Both the position numbers and the translations under genes were made by a program. A stretch of 64,000 nt of DNA from Desulfobacteraceae bacterium (GTDB taxonomy: Bacteria; Desulfobacterota; Desulfobacteria; Desulfobacterales; Desulfosarcinaceae): contig QZKV01000065.1 in NCBI GenBank assembly GCA_003599575.1, positions 62,001 through 126,000 on the forward strand, given 5' to 3'. Below, one piece after another: positions 10,682-19,880 of this stretch; the stretch's first letter is position 1, and every line of letters begins with the position of its first letter. The notes under the pieces were generated by a model. That model made no database searches. It saw only the letters and a list, made by a program, of their open reading frames with translations, and was not told the DNA's origin.

Positions 10682-11877
10682 CCCATCGCCAAGCCGAGGT
10701 TAAACCCTCAACCCATCCGGTATGGGCGGAGATCGACCTTTCCGCCATCGCCCACAATACACGGGAATTGCGGCGCCTGCTTCAATCCTCGGTGCGCTTG
10801 CTGGTGGCGGTCAAAGCCAACGGATACGGTCATGGCGCCGAACAGGTCGCACGCACCGCATTGCGACACGGCGCCACCGACCTGGGTGTGGCGCGTATCA
10901 CAGAGGGCCTTGCGCTGCGCAGAGCCGGGATCAGCGCACCGATTCTCATTTTTGGATATACACCTGCCCATGACACACAGCAGCTGCTGGAGCGCCGGCT
11001 GGTGCCCAGCATTTTTTCTTTGCAAAACGCGCGCGAAATAGGCGCGGCCGCGGCAAGCACCGGGCAGACACTGCCGGTCCATGTCAAAGTGGATACGGGC
11101 ATGGGGCGTCTGGGACTGCCTTGCGACGGCTTGCCGAACGAAATGGACGGCGGCGCAGTTCAAGCCATCCTGGAGATGTCGCGGATCAAAGGCATCCAAG
11201 TGCAAGGCGTTTTCACCCACTTTGCCACCGCCGATCATGCCGACTTGCATTATGCCCGCCGGCAACTCGAGTGCTTCATGCGACTGCTGGCCGGGATCGA
11301 GGTGTCCGGACTGAAAATTCCGCTGCGCCACGCAGCCAACAGCGGTGCCATCCTGCAAATGCCCGAAACCCACATGGATATGGTACGTGCCGGTATTTCC
11401 GTTTATGGACTTTATCCTTCAGCCGAAATCGACCGTTCGGTGATCCATCTGCGACCGGCGCTGAGCCTCAAGTCCGCCATCATCCATCTAAAGCGCGTGC
11501 CGGCGGGAACCTGCATCAGTTACGGCTGCACCTATCGAACGCCCGGACCCACCACCATCGCCACCGTGCCGGTGGGCTACGCCGACGGCTACCGCCGCGG
11601 GCTCTCCAACAAGGGTTTCATGCTGGCGCGTGGGACGCGTGTGCCTGTCGTGGGACGCGTGTGCATGGACCTGACCATGATCGATGTCGGCCGCGTAACG
11701 GACATCCAGGTGGGAGACGAGGTCGTGTTGATCGGCCGCCAGATGGACGGATTCATCGCTGCGGAAGAAGTGGCCGCCGCCCTGGACACCATCAGTTACG
11801 AAGTTGTGGCTGGGCTGACGGAGCGGGTGGCGAGGGTATATCTGGATGAAGGCGGAAAACAGGTCCCGCCTTTGTGA
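10678..11877 (+). CDS. alr: Alanine racemase
   Basis: PLP enzyme that makes D-alanine for peptidoglycan, or degrades D-alanine when paired with Ald; 399 residues. The PLP lysine is K46 in AVKANGYGHG. The second catalytic residue is the Tyr of CISYGCTYR in the C-terminal beta domain, followed by VGYADGYRR and a RVCMDLTMIDV strand. It overlaps ald by 4 bp. It converges on the OmpA-like gene, with a short GAGGGA/TCCCTC stem at 11876-11894 between them. Confidence 0.96.
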   Translation: MTHRQAEVKPSTHPVWAEIDLSAIAHNTRELRRLLQSSVRLLVAVKANGYGHGAEQVARTALRHGATDLGVARITEGLALRRAGISAPILIFGYTPAHDTQQLLERRLVPSIFSLQNAREIGAAAASTGQTLPVHVKVDTGMGRLGLPCDGLPNEMDGGAVQAILEMSRIKGIQVQGVFTHFATADHADLHYARRQLECFMRLLAGIEVSGLKIPLRHAANSGAILQMPETHMDMVRAGISVYGLYPSAEIDRSVIHLRPALSLKSAIIHLKRVPAGTCISYGCTYRTPGPTTIATVPVGYADGYRRGLSNKGFMLARGTRVPVVGRVCMDLTMIDVGRVTDIQVGDEVVLIGRQMDGFIAAEEVAAALDTISYEVVAGLTERVARVYLDEGGKQVPPL

Positions 11878-11904
11878 GGGAACATCCATCCCTCATCCTT
11901 GTCC

Positions 11905-12579
11905 TTACCCCTGCGTCAGCGGGATAATCTGCAGGGTCACCCGCCGGTTTTGGGCGCGGCCTTCGGGGTTATCGTTCGAGGCTATCGGCTGGTTTTCTCC
12001 GCGGCCGGCGATGAGCAGACGCGCCGGCAGCACGCCTTGCCCTGCCATGTATTCGGCCACACTGCGCGCGCGCCGCTCCGACAACTGCTGGTTATAATTA
12101 TCCGCTCCAACATTGTCGGTATGGCCGACCACATCGATGGAGGTTTTCTGATACTCGTTCAGAACGAGCACGACCGAATTGAGCACCTCATAAAAACTAT
12201 CGCTAATATCGGCCGAATCGGTTCTGAAGGTGATATTGCCGGGCATATTGAGGACGATCTGATTGCCCGAGCGGGTGACGCTGACGCCTGAATTACGCAG
12301 GCGCTCGCGCAGCTTGGCCTCTTGGACGTCCATGTAATAGCCGACACTGCCGCCGGCCAGAGCACCGATGCCGGCACCAATCAATGCGTTGCGCTGGCGG
12401 TGCTTGTGGTTGGTGGTGATCATACCGATGACCGCACCGCTGGCCGCCCCAATGCCTGTGCCGATCGCAACCTTGCTGACCTGTTTCTCCTCGCTGTAAG
12501 GATTGACCGTAGTGCATGCGGAAACCGCAAACAGCGCAGCCATCAACAATGCAAACCGTTTGGACCTTTTTTGAATCAT
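11905..12579 (-). CDS. OmpA-family lipoprotein with glycine zipper
   Basis: Outer-membrane lipoprotein that probably anchors to peptidoglycan; 224 residues. The start at 12579 was chosen because AAAGGGGG lies about 10 bases upstream and it gives a compact lipoprotein signal (MIQKRSK...LFAVSAC). A glycine-zipper stretch follows (about residues 40-90, two IGxGxGAxxG segments), as in YiaD-like proteins. The OmpA C-terminal domain spans roughly 110-220 and contains GHTDNVG, NQQLSERRA and GRGENQP with the diaminopimelate-contacting Asp and Arg. It faces alr and stands alone. Confidence 0.9.
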   Translation of the reverse strand: MIQKRSKRFALLMAALFAVSACTTVNPYSEEKQVSKVAIGTGIGAASGAVIGMITTNHKHRQRNALIGAGIGALAGGSVGYYMDVQEAKLRERLRNSGVSVTRSGNQIVLNMPGNITFRTDSADISDSFYEVLNSVVLVLNEYQKTSIDVVGHTDNVGADNYNQQLSERRARSVAEYMAGQGVLPARLLIAGRGENQPIASNDNPEGRAQNRRVTLQIIPLTQG

Positions 12580-12830
12580 GAAAGAATGCCCCCTTTGCAC
12601 CATATTCGAGGACTGCATCATCCGGTGTAGGATGCCGCCTCAAACAAGCATGCCATCTTCGCAAAATCCTAAGCACGAAATTGGAGATCCGAAACCATCC
12701 AAATGATCAAAGTCCAAAAAGGGTCCTGATCGCCCGTCGTTTCGGACGTTGGATCATTCAGATACAGGGATTCCGCAGATATATAGAAATGCGTGAGTTT
12801 AAAAGGTTTGCAGAAACTCAAGAAAAGGGA

Positions 12831-13601
12831 TCATTCGCTTTGTCCGGAGAAACGTCTTGCCAGATCGCGGTACAACAAACCCTTGCCGCCGAAAATATCC
12901 AGCGCGCTGCCCACGGTGAAGTCGATGCGACCTCTCCCCAAATTCGCGATGGCTTGGATATCCTGCTCCGAATGGATGCCTCCGGCATAGGTGATCGGCA
13001 GGCCGCCCCACCGCCCCAGTAAGGCCACCAAATCGGTTTCGATTCCGCGGCACCGGCCTTCGACATCCACGGCATGGATCAGATATTCTTTGCAGAAGGG
13101 TGCCAGGCGATCCAGAAGCTGGGGTGAGATCGTCTCGCGGGTAAATTTCTGCCACCGATCGGTCACAATGAAATAGTCGTTTCCCCTACGCCGGCAGCTC
13201 AAATCCAGAACGAGCCGCTCCGGTCCGAGATGCCGGCTCAATTGGGCCAAACGAGCCTCATCCACTGCACCGTCGTGAAAAACCCAGGAGGTCACGATGA
13301 CGGCCGAGGCACCGGCATCGATCCAGTCCGCGGCATTGTCCAAGGTAACGCCGCCGCCCAATTGCATGCCCCCGGGCCAGGCGGCCAGGGCGGTTTCGGC
13401 AGCCTGCCGGTTTCCCGGGCCTAGTTGGATGATATGTCCGCCGGTCAATCCATCCCGGCGATAGCGCAGGGCAAACCACCGGGCTGGCTTGTCGGCCTCG
13501 AAATTGATCGATACGGCATCGGCATCATCATCCGACAATGTTGCGCCCACGATTTGTTTGACTTTGCCTTGGTGAAGGTCGATGCATGGTCGAAACCGCA
13601 T
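12831..13601 (-). CDS. hisA: Eukaryotic-type HisA (ProFAR isomerase)
   Basis: Histidine biosynthesis isomerase acting on ProFAR; TIM barrel of 256 residues. The N-terminus RPCIDLHQGKVKQIVG, the central YLIHAVDVEGRCRGIETD and the late ITYAGG segment match yeast HIS6 and the eukaryote-type HisA family, not the IPAIDLxxG pattern of usual bacterial HisA. The catalytic Asp at position 8 and an Asp in the second half-barrel are present. No other his gene is nearby. The ribosome-binding site GGGAGGAA lies about 14 bases upstream, a long spacing, so the start is slightly uncertain. Confidence 0.88.
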   Translation of the reverse strand: MRFRPCIDLHQGKVKQIVGATLSDDDADAVSINFEADKPARWFALRYRRDGLTGGHIIQLGPGNRQAAETALAAWPGGMQLGGGVTLDNAADWIDAGASAVIVTSWVFHDGAVDEARLAQLSRHLGPERLVLDLSCRRRGNDYFIVTDRWQKFTRETISPQLLDRLAPFCKEYLIHAVDVEGRCRGIETDLVALLGRWGGLPITYAGGIHSEQDIQAIANLGRGRIDFTVGSALDIFGGKGLLYRDLARRFSGQSE

Positions 13602-13826
13602 GATATTGGAATTGATTCCTCCCGCGAGTTGTGGCTTGATGGCTTGTTGCAGCGGCTATCATGCATCGATGGCGGGGATATCGCAAGTCCTTTTAGACCC
13701 ACGGAAACCTCGAATGCCCGTGCCGATTCATGACGGTGCGAAATCGCTTAATCCCGCTGGTAAACAGCCGATAGTATACATCAGAAGGTGCCAAGGCACA
13801 CTAACCCACATTCTCGAGGTGCAACC

Positions 13827-14201
13827 ATGTCCGAGGACACTCCCATCATCGATATCGACAGTGCCCTGAACAGAGCCCTGGGCGATGTGGCTTTCCTGCA
13901 AATGATGTTCGATGAATTCCAACAAATGCTTCCCGAAACCATGGCAGGCATGTCCGAAGCCGTAACCGGCGGCGATATGCAGCGGCTTGCCATGGATGCC
14001 CATCAGCTTAAAGGCGCGGCCGCCAATTTGGGGGCCATGGCGCTCGCTTCGGCCGCCTTGACCCTTGAAAAGATAGTAAAAAGCGGTGATCATGCCGGTG
14101 TGCGGGAAGCCTTTGAGCGGATTCAGGCCGCTGTCGATCATTTCAAACAACATCTATCCCTGATAAATTGGTCGTGCCTGGGGGAAAACAGTCCTGCCTA
14201 G
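13827..14201 (+). CDS. HPt-domain phosphotransfer protein
   Basis: Single-domain histidine phosphotransfer protein of 124 residues. The phosphorylated His is H59 in the motif DAHQLKGAAANLGA, inside a four-helix bundle. The start ATG 13827 has GAGGTG 6 bases upstream. Such proteins relay phosphate between a hybrid kinase and a response regulator; neither is in the window, so it is an orphan here. The C-terminal dozen residues (SLINWSCLGENSPA) look unstructured. Confidence 0.85.
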   Translation: MSEDTPIIDIDSALNRALGDVAFLQMMFDEFQQMLPETMAGMSEAVTGGDMQRLAMDAHQLKGAAANLGAMALASAALTLEKIVKSGDHAGVREAFERIQAAVDHFKQHLSLINWSCLGENSPA

Positions 14202-14420
14202 TTGGTGTCCATCCACCGGCTGCCCCCGATAGGGTCAGATACCGGGCCGCATTCCAGCCTTTGCCCCAACGGCACATGCTTTCTTTGCACAAATGCAGGC
14301 GCTTGAAATTTCCTACATGAGCCATAAGTTATGGTCATTCGGCGCAGCGGGCAGCGAAGGCAACGCCATGCACCAAATACGAATGCTTATCTGCGAATGA
14401 TAATCCAAAGGAAAATAGCA

Positions 14421-15155
14421 ATGATGATGATCGCTAAAGCCGCATTGGTCCTGGTTGGGATCATGGTAGCAAGTTGCGCTCCCGCCTACAAAGCACAACC
14501 TTTACCCTTCAAAGCCCCTGATGCGTATAACAACATGGTCCTGGTCGAAAATCTTCAGGTGGGCGGGCAGGCTTTCGCGGATCCCCAATCGGCCGAAGCC
14601 GCATTTGGATTCGATATCCGTGCGGCAGGCATGCTGCCGATTCAGTTGGTTTTCGATAACCAGGCCGCGCACAACTGGCTCATCAATCCCGCTCAAACTT
14701 TCCTGGAAGACCAAGACGGCAACCTGTGGCCCATCCTGACCGACCGGTTTGCCTATGAGCGGGCCACCCGGTACGCTCAGACCAACCAGACTTTCAGGGA
14801 GGGGGCTTACAAGGGCTTTTTGGGCGCGGCCGCCGGCACACTGATCGGTGCGGCCATCGGCATCGTTTCGGGTGAAAATGTAGCTTCCGCAGCAGGCAAG
14901 GGAGCGGCCGTGGGAGCGGCCGCCGGCGCAACCCTGGGGGGCGGCGCGGCCTATGCCGCAAACGATGCCCGGGCGGCCATCATCAATGATTTGCGTGACA
15001 AATCATTGCAAAACAAACCGATCTCCCCGGGAGATCTTTCACACGGCATCATTTTTTTCCCCGGTGAGGCCAAATCGGCCAAACAACTGCGCCTGCAGCT
15101 CAAAAATGAAGCCACGGGGAGCCTGTCGACGGTTTACCTCAAATTTCAAGGGTAA
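14421..15155 (+). CDS. Lipoprotein with glycine-zipper segment, function unknown
   Basis: The protein has 244 residues. The start at 14421 was chosen from AAAGGA 9 bases upstream and the compact signal MMMIAKAALVLVGIMVASC with a lipobox Cys at 19. The middle carries a Gly/Ala-rich zipper (about residues 130-180). The C-terminus (SPGDLSHGIIFFPGEAKSAKQL) looks like a beta domain found in other lipoproteins of this kind. It may sit in the outer membrane. I do not recognise the family with confidence. Confidence 0.72.
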   Translation: MMMIAKAALVLVGIMVASCAPAYKAQPLPFKAPDAYNNMVLVENLQVGGQAFADPQSAEAAFGFDIRAAGMLPIQLVFDNQAAHNWLINPAQTFLEDQDGNLWPILTDRFAYERATRYAQTNQTFREGAYKGFLGAAAGTLIGAAIGIVSGENVASAAGKGAAVGAAAGATLGGGAAYAANDARAAIINDLRDKSLQNKPISPGDLSHGIIFFPGEAKSAKQLRLQLKNEATGSLSTVYLKFQG

Positions 15156-15246
15156 TGGGGCCGCAAACACCGCCAGGATGATAATACATTCCGGTTCGGA
15201 TGGCACCTTGACATCGGTCCAAAGGAAGCCGCCCGCATGGAGACGG

Positions 15247-15705
15247 CTAACGATTGGACGGCTCTGAGACCTGACCGCCGGAGATGGTCCGGGCCAAGAC
15301 CGCGCGCAGCGGAGAAGGCAAAGGGCGCCATTTGGGATGCATCGCCTTGTCTTCGAACCAGGTGAAGTCGACCAGGTCGTACTTGGCCTCGATCACATGC
15401 TGATTGCGATCGCCGTAAGTGGTTGGGGGATAATATTCCACGTAGATCATGCGCTGCGGGTCGATACCGAACTTTTTGGTCACAGTGGTGGCGATGTGGC
15501 CTGCACAGCTGCGCACCGACACCTTTCTGAATTGCGGGTGATCTGCGGGTATATCTGAAACCACAACGAGAATGGATTTCATATGGGCCACTTTGCCCTG
15601 CCCCCCTCTGCTTAAGTCCAGGATGCGCAACCGGCATTTGCCCGCCGCCAGTTGATAGACGCCGCCGAATCCTTCCCAGGCAAACAGGCCGTCATGAATC
15701 AGCAT
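15247..15705 (-). CDS. Unknown protein
   Basis: An open frame of 152 residues if it starts at the ATG at 15705 (AGGGA about 10 bases upstream); the frame continues to 15831 but that part looks non-coding. Ordered-looking segments include MKSILVVVSDIPADHPQF, CAGHIATTVTKKFGIDPQRMIYVEYYPP and DLVDFTWFEDK. These suggest a folded alpha/beta protein rather than a shadow frame. No family is recognised. It is convergent with the glycine-zipper lipoprotein and lies downstream of the NorQ/NorD pair on the same strand. Confidence 0.55.
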   Translation of the reverse strand: MLIHDGLFAWEGFGGVYQLAAGKCRLRILDLSRGGQGKVAHMKSILVVVSDIPADHPQFRKVSVRSCAGHIATTVTKKFGIDPQRMIYVEYYPPTTYGDRNQHVIEAKYDLVDFTWFEDKAMHPKWRPLPSPLRAVLARTISGGQVSEPSNR

Positions 15706-15893
15706 GACTGGATCGTCCCTGTTGAGGTTTGCACCGCGAGATCTGGCCAATTGTAAACATATAAAAGGCAAAGTCGAGGACAGTCCATGCCCGGAGGCTT
15801 TAAAGCAGGACTGAACCAGCGGCACCGACAATCGAAGCGCGAAGTCCGAAGAGACGGCGTATTCCCGGTAAACTCAAGTGTGCGAACCCGGCA

Positions 15894-18620
15894 CTAGAGG
15901 GTTCTGGTCAGCCGTCCGTACAAACGCAGCAGCTTGTCCGGAAGCTCGCGCACATCGGCGATCACATGGTGATGGAAACGGCCGTAGAGGTCGTCCAGTC
16001 GAGGATCGCTGCCGATATTGACGGTAATCGCCTTGACATGCACATTGCGGGCACGCGCTTCCAGGATCGCCCGCCGGGTGTCGGCGATGGCGTATCCGCC
16101 TTTGTAGCCCAGGTCGTTGGGAAAACCGTCGCTGACCACGATCAGCAGACGCACCCGTGATGAAACACCCGCCAGTTGGGCTGCGGCATGGCGGATGGCG
16201 GCGCCCATTCGGGTGCTGCGTTGCGGACGCAGGGCCGAAATCCTTCGCTGAACGGTCGGAGCCAGCGGCTCTTCGAAATCCTTGATGCGGAAGTAATCCA
16301 CACTGTGGCGCCCGGTACCTGAAAAACCGGCAATGGCATAGGTATCGCCCACCACCTGCAACGCTTGACAAAAGAGCACCAGGGCCTGCTTGGCCACCAT
16401 CAGCACGGTTTGATGACCGCCGATGACCGGATTGGCGGTCGAACGCGACAGATCCATCAGCAACAACGCGGCGACATCGCGCTCTTGTTTTAGCCGTTTG
16501 ACATACAAGCGGTCCGAAGGGACACGGCCGGCCCGTAAATCGACGGCGAAATCGATCAGGGCCCGGTAGTCGAAATCATCGCCTTCAGGCCACTGCCGTA
16601 GCATGGCAAGTCCTTCGGGCTTGAGAAATTCGAAAGCGCGGCGGATTCGAGCCACTAAGCCGCGGTACTGGGTCAGCGTGCTGTGATAAAAATCGTCGTC
16701 ACCGGCCGGCACCACACTCTCCTGGACGCGGACATGATTGCGCAAATAGTCGCGCACCTGTTCATCCCATTCCGGATAGTAAAACGCCATGCCTTCAAAA
16801 TCCACGGCCCCGTGTGAATGGATTCCGGCCTCCGCGAACAGCGCCGTAAAATCGATAGCGGCCAGATCCACCTGACCGGCGGCAGGGCCGGGCTGCGCAT
16901 CGGCGGACAATACCAGTGCCTTGATATCGTCTGTGGACAGGCGTCCGTTTTGTTCGACCAGTTTGTTTTGCAAGTCCGCACGGTAGATTTTCAAGCCGTG
17001 CCCGGCCAAATGGATTTTAATCCCTGTCGCCGGGCGGGCCAGCCGGTGAAAAGCAGCGCGCACGAGTTCCCAGCGCAGCCTCCGCCCGAACGGTGCAATC
17101 AGCCGCCGGTACTGTCCGGCCGATGCGGCAAGTGCGGCTGCGAAATCATCGTAGGTCAGGCAAACCATTTGGGCACTGGTCTCCACCGAATTCAAAACTG
17201 CGGCAAGGGCATCAAACCGATGCGCCGCTTCGCGAACCAGGATCGCCGATCGTCCGGTGGGGGCATCGGCATGGGTTCCCAGCACCAAACGGCTGTACAA
17301 GGGCGCCAGGGCATGATCCCATTGCCGCGCGTTTTGCATTTTGGCCACTTCGCCCTGCAACACGGGCAGCGCTTGCTGAACCAGTCCGGGATAATCATGC
17401 GCCATATGGCGCATCAGGCGGGCCTGCTCGTAAAGGTTAAATAGATCTTCGGCCAGTTCGGGTAGATCGAAAAAGGCGAACAACCGTTCCGCTTCACAAC
17501 GCTCGTCTTGCGCCACAGCCGTCGCCCGGCCTCCGACCCGCCGGGCCACATCCGCATATAGATCGGCGGCGCGCTCCAGATCCAAGGTGAACGTTCCATA
17601 TTCGAAAAAGCCGGCCTCCAGGCGCACCAGATCTTTGGCCAACCGGCGGTTCCTGTCCCGCACTGGATAATGATCCAGTTCCTCGGGCAGATAGATGAGT
17701 TGTCCGTCCGAACAGATCCCGGGGGTTTCCGGGGGGGCAATCGGCACTGCGGGCATTGGTTTGACCGTTACGGCGCAACCCAGGCGGGCATTCAGATAAC
17801 GGTCCAGCGTACCCTTGACCTGGACCAGCGGCACCGCCACCTGAAGGTCGGCGCAGGCTTTTTGTCCTTCCTCTGAAGAGAGGCTGATGAAGGCCCCGCC
17901 GGCAGCGGCATTTCGGCGCCGGCGCAGCAGAGCTTGCTCCAGGAATTTTTCCAGATCGCCCGGTGCGAGCAGTGCCAGACCTTTTTGCATGCCCGCAAGA
18001 AAAGGATCCACCCATTGAAGATCGGTCCGCACCACCCGGATAAAGGCTTCGATCTGGGCTGTGCGGCGGCGAGAAATAAATCCGCGTACGGCCTTGGGAA
18101 TCAGGTACACCAGGCGGACACTGTGATTATAGCTGATCGTCTGCTCAAAAGTGGCCGTCAGCAGATCAAGGTAAGCCTCGGCGGAAGGCCGGTCGCCGCT
18201 TTGAAGCAGTTCCGACAGCACCTCCAGCGGTTCGCTGAGCGTATAGGTACCCTTACTACGCATGGCCGCCAGGGTGGACATGAAATGTGCCAGAAGCGAT
18301 TCGCCGCCCGGCAGCACCTGGACCAGGTGGATCGCCAGCAAGCGCGCCAAGGTGGGACCGTTTTGGGCCGCCTGGCGCACCAGGCGGATGTAAACCGGCA
18401 GCCGGTCGCCGCTCGCGACGGCCATCAATTGCAGCAGGCCATCGGTCATGGCGCGACCCAGGCCCGGTTCCTGGGAAAGCGCCCAGATAACTTCGTCCGC
18501 CAGCCGTTTAAGTTGCGCAGGCGCAGGCGGGGGGACCATCAATACCACCCGGTCCTTGACCCGCACATAGGTTTCGGGATCGGCAATGCGCAGCTGCTCG
18601 AGTGGTTCCAGGTTGCTCAT
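15894..18620 (-). CDS. norD: NorD/CbbO-like von Willebrand factor A protein
   Basis: Partner of the MoxR ATPase just upstream; the pair belongs to the NorQ/NorD and CbbQ/CbbO class that remodels or loads cofactor into a client enzyme. It is 908 residues when started at ATG 18620; a TTG extension to 18659 has no ribosome-binding site. The C-terminal 200 residues form the VWA domain, with the MIDAS motif DLSRS and a later VSDGFPND segment. The long N-terminal part is helical, as in CbbO. It is longer than classic NorD. No nitric oxide reductase or RuBisCO gene is in the window, so the client is unknown. Confidence 0.82.
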   Translation of the reverse strand: MSNLEPLEQLRIADPETYVRVKDRVVLMVPPPAPAQLKRLADEVIWALSQEPGLGRAMTDGLLQLMAVASGDRLPVYIRLVRQAAQNGPTLARLLAIHLVQVLPGGESLLAHFMSTLAAMRSKGTYTLSEPLEVLSELLQSGDRPSAEAYLDLLTATFEQTISYNHSVRLVYLIPKAVRGFISRRRTAQIEAFIRVVRTDLQWVDPFLAGMQKGLALLAPGDLEKFLEQALLRRRRNAAAGGAFISLSSEEGQKACADLQVAVPLVQVKGTLDRYLNARLGCAVTVKPMPAVPIAPPETPGICSDGQLIYLPEELDHYPVRDRNRRLAKDLVRLEAGFFEYGTFTLDLERAADLYADVARRVGGRATAVAQDERCEAERLFAFFDLPELAEDLFNLYEQARLMRHMAHDYPGLVQQALPVLQGEVAKMQNARQWDHALAPLYSRLVLGTHADAPTGRSAILVREAAHRFDALAAVLNSVETSAQMVCLTYDDFAAALAASAGQYRRLIAPFGRRLRWELVRAAFHRLARPATGIKIHLAGHGLKIYRADLQNKLVEQNGRLSTDDIKALVLSADAQPGPAAGQVDLAAIDFTALFAEAGIHSHGAVDFEGMAFYYPEWDEQVRDYLRNHVRVQESVVPAGDDDFYHSTLTQYRGLVARIRRAFEFLKPEGLAMLRQWPEGDDFDYRALIDFAVDLRAGRVPSDRLYVKRLKQERDVAALLLMDLSRSTANPVIGGHQTVLMVAKQALVLFCQALQVVGDTYAIAGFSGTGRHSVDYFRIKDFEEPLAPTVQRRISALRPQRSTRMGAAIRHAAAQLAGVSSRVRLLIVVSDGFPNDLGYKGGYAIADTRRAILEARARNVHVKAITVNIGSDPRLDDLYGRFHHHVIADVRELPDKLLRLYGRLTRTL

Positions 18621-18742
18621 GATTTTCCAGGCGCCCGTTGCCCGTTTGCAAGCCTGCAAGACCCATGGTTCCGGCGATGATGCGGCCGAAAAAGCAACTC
18701 ATGAGCTGCGTACAACCGCCCGGACGGGCATAGGGCAAACGA

Positions 18743-19552
18743 TTAAAAGAGGTCCTCGATCAGGTCCGCCATCGTCTCCTGCAGGCGGTCATCGTCGGTG
18801 AGCGGCAGGCAGACAGCCGTGCGGCAGGCCGCAGCCGGCGCAATGCCGCCGCGAATCAATTGAGCGGCGTAAATCAACAGTCGTGTGCTGGCCCCTTCGG
18901 TCAGTCCCTGTTCGCGCACATTGCGGATTTTATTGCCCAACGCCACCAGCCGATCCGCCATTTCGCGAGCGATGCCCCCCTCCTCGGCCACAATGCGCGC
19001 TTCCAGGTCGGCCGGCGGATAATCGAAATGCAAAGCCACAAACCGCTGGCGGGTGCTCTGTTTGAGGTCCTTGAGCACGGATTGATAGCCGGGATTGTAA
19101 GAGATCGCCAGCATGAAATCGGGATGGGCGGTGAGCACTTCTCCTTTTTTGTCGATGCTCAGCATGCGGCGGTCATCGGTGAGCGGATGGATGACCACGG
19201 TGGTGTCTTTGCGCGCTTCAACGACTTCGTCCAGGTAGCAGATGGCACCCATGCGCACAGCGCGCGTCAGCGGTCCGTCCACCCAAACCGTCTCATCGCG
19301 CTGGAGCAGGTAACGGCCGAGCAGGTCCGATGCAAAAAGATCTTCATGGCAGGCGACGGTGATCAATGGCCGTTTCAGGCGCCAGGCCATGTACCGGACG
19401 AAACGGGTCTTGCCGCAACCGGTGGGGCCTTTAAGCATCACGGGCAGTTTGGCTTGCCAGGCCGCCGCAAAAAGGGCGACCTCGTTACCGCTGCTGATGT
19501 AAAAAGGTTCATTCTGAACATGGTAGGGTGAAATTTCCTGCGGTTCCGTCAT
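18743..19552 (-). CDS. norQ: MoxR-family AAA ATPase (NorQ/CbbQ type)
   Basis: Hexameric AAA+ ATPase of 269 residues. Walker A is GPTGCGKTR, Walker B is ICYLDEV, and the sensor region is [12 protein letters not shown]. The start at 19552 ([11 protein letters not shown]) has CAGGAGC just upstream; the longer frame to 19654 was rejected. The VWA gene follows after 122 bp. By family, the pair acts as a chaperone that inserts metal or remodels an enzyme. The target cannot be named from context. Confidence 0.87.
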   Translation of the reverse strand: MTEPQEISPYHVQNEPFYISSGNEVALFAAAWQAKLPVMLKGPTGCGKTRFVRYMAWRLKRPLITVACHEDLFASDLLGRYLLQRDETVWVDGPLTRAVRMGAICYLDEVVEARKDTTVVIHPLTDDRRMLSIDKKGEVLTAHPDFMLAISYNPGYQSVLKDLKQSTRQRFVALHFDYPPADLEARIVAEEGGIAREMADRLVALGNKIRNVREQGLTEGASTRLLIYAAQLIRGGIAPAAACRTAVCLPLTDDDRLQETMADLIEDLF

Positions 19553-19645
19553 ACTTGCTCCTGAAGATCCAATGGACGATGCGATTTTGCATACGTACAG
19601 GCCGGCTAAGGCGGTTTCCAGCGCACCTGCACTTTGACATTTGCT

Positions 19646-19673
19646 ATTTGACATTAAATTAATAATCAGTCAA
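19646..19673 (-). promoter_or_regulatory. Possible promoter of norQ-norD
   Basis: On the minus strand TTGACT (19668-19673), 16 bases, TCAAAT (19646-19651), in an A/T-rich stretch about 95 bases before the norQ start. The -10 is weak. Confidence 0.3.
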
Positions 19674-19880
19674 TTTAGCCCACCTCGCCCCGGACCGCAC
19701 AATCCACTTCTTGAAAGGGTGGTTTCAAGCTTCAATCGGCACCCTATTCCCACGCGGGCACGGCGCAGCCGGATGGCCGACGCGACGATCGGGCACCTCG
19801 CCGCAATCCCTGCCAGAGGGAAAGGATGGTCCGCGGGGAGGCAGTAACCCATTTTATAAAAGAGGTAACCTATAGTATCG

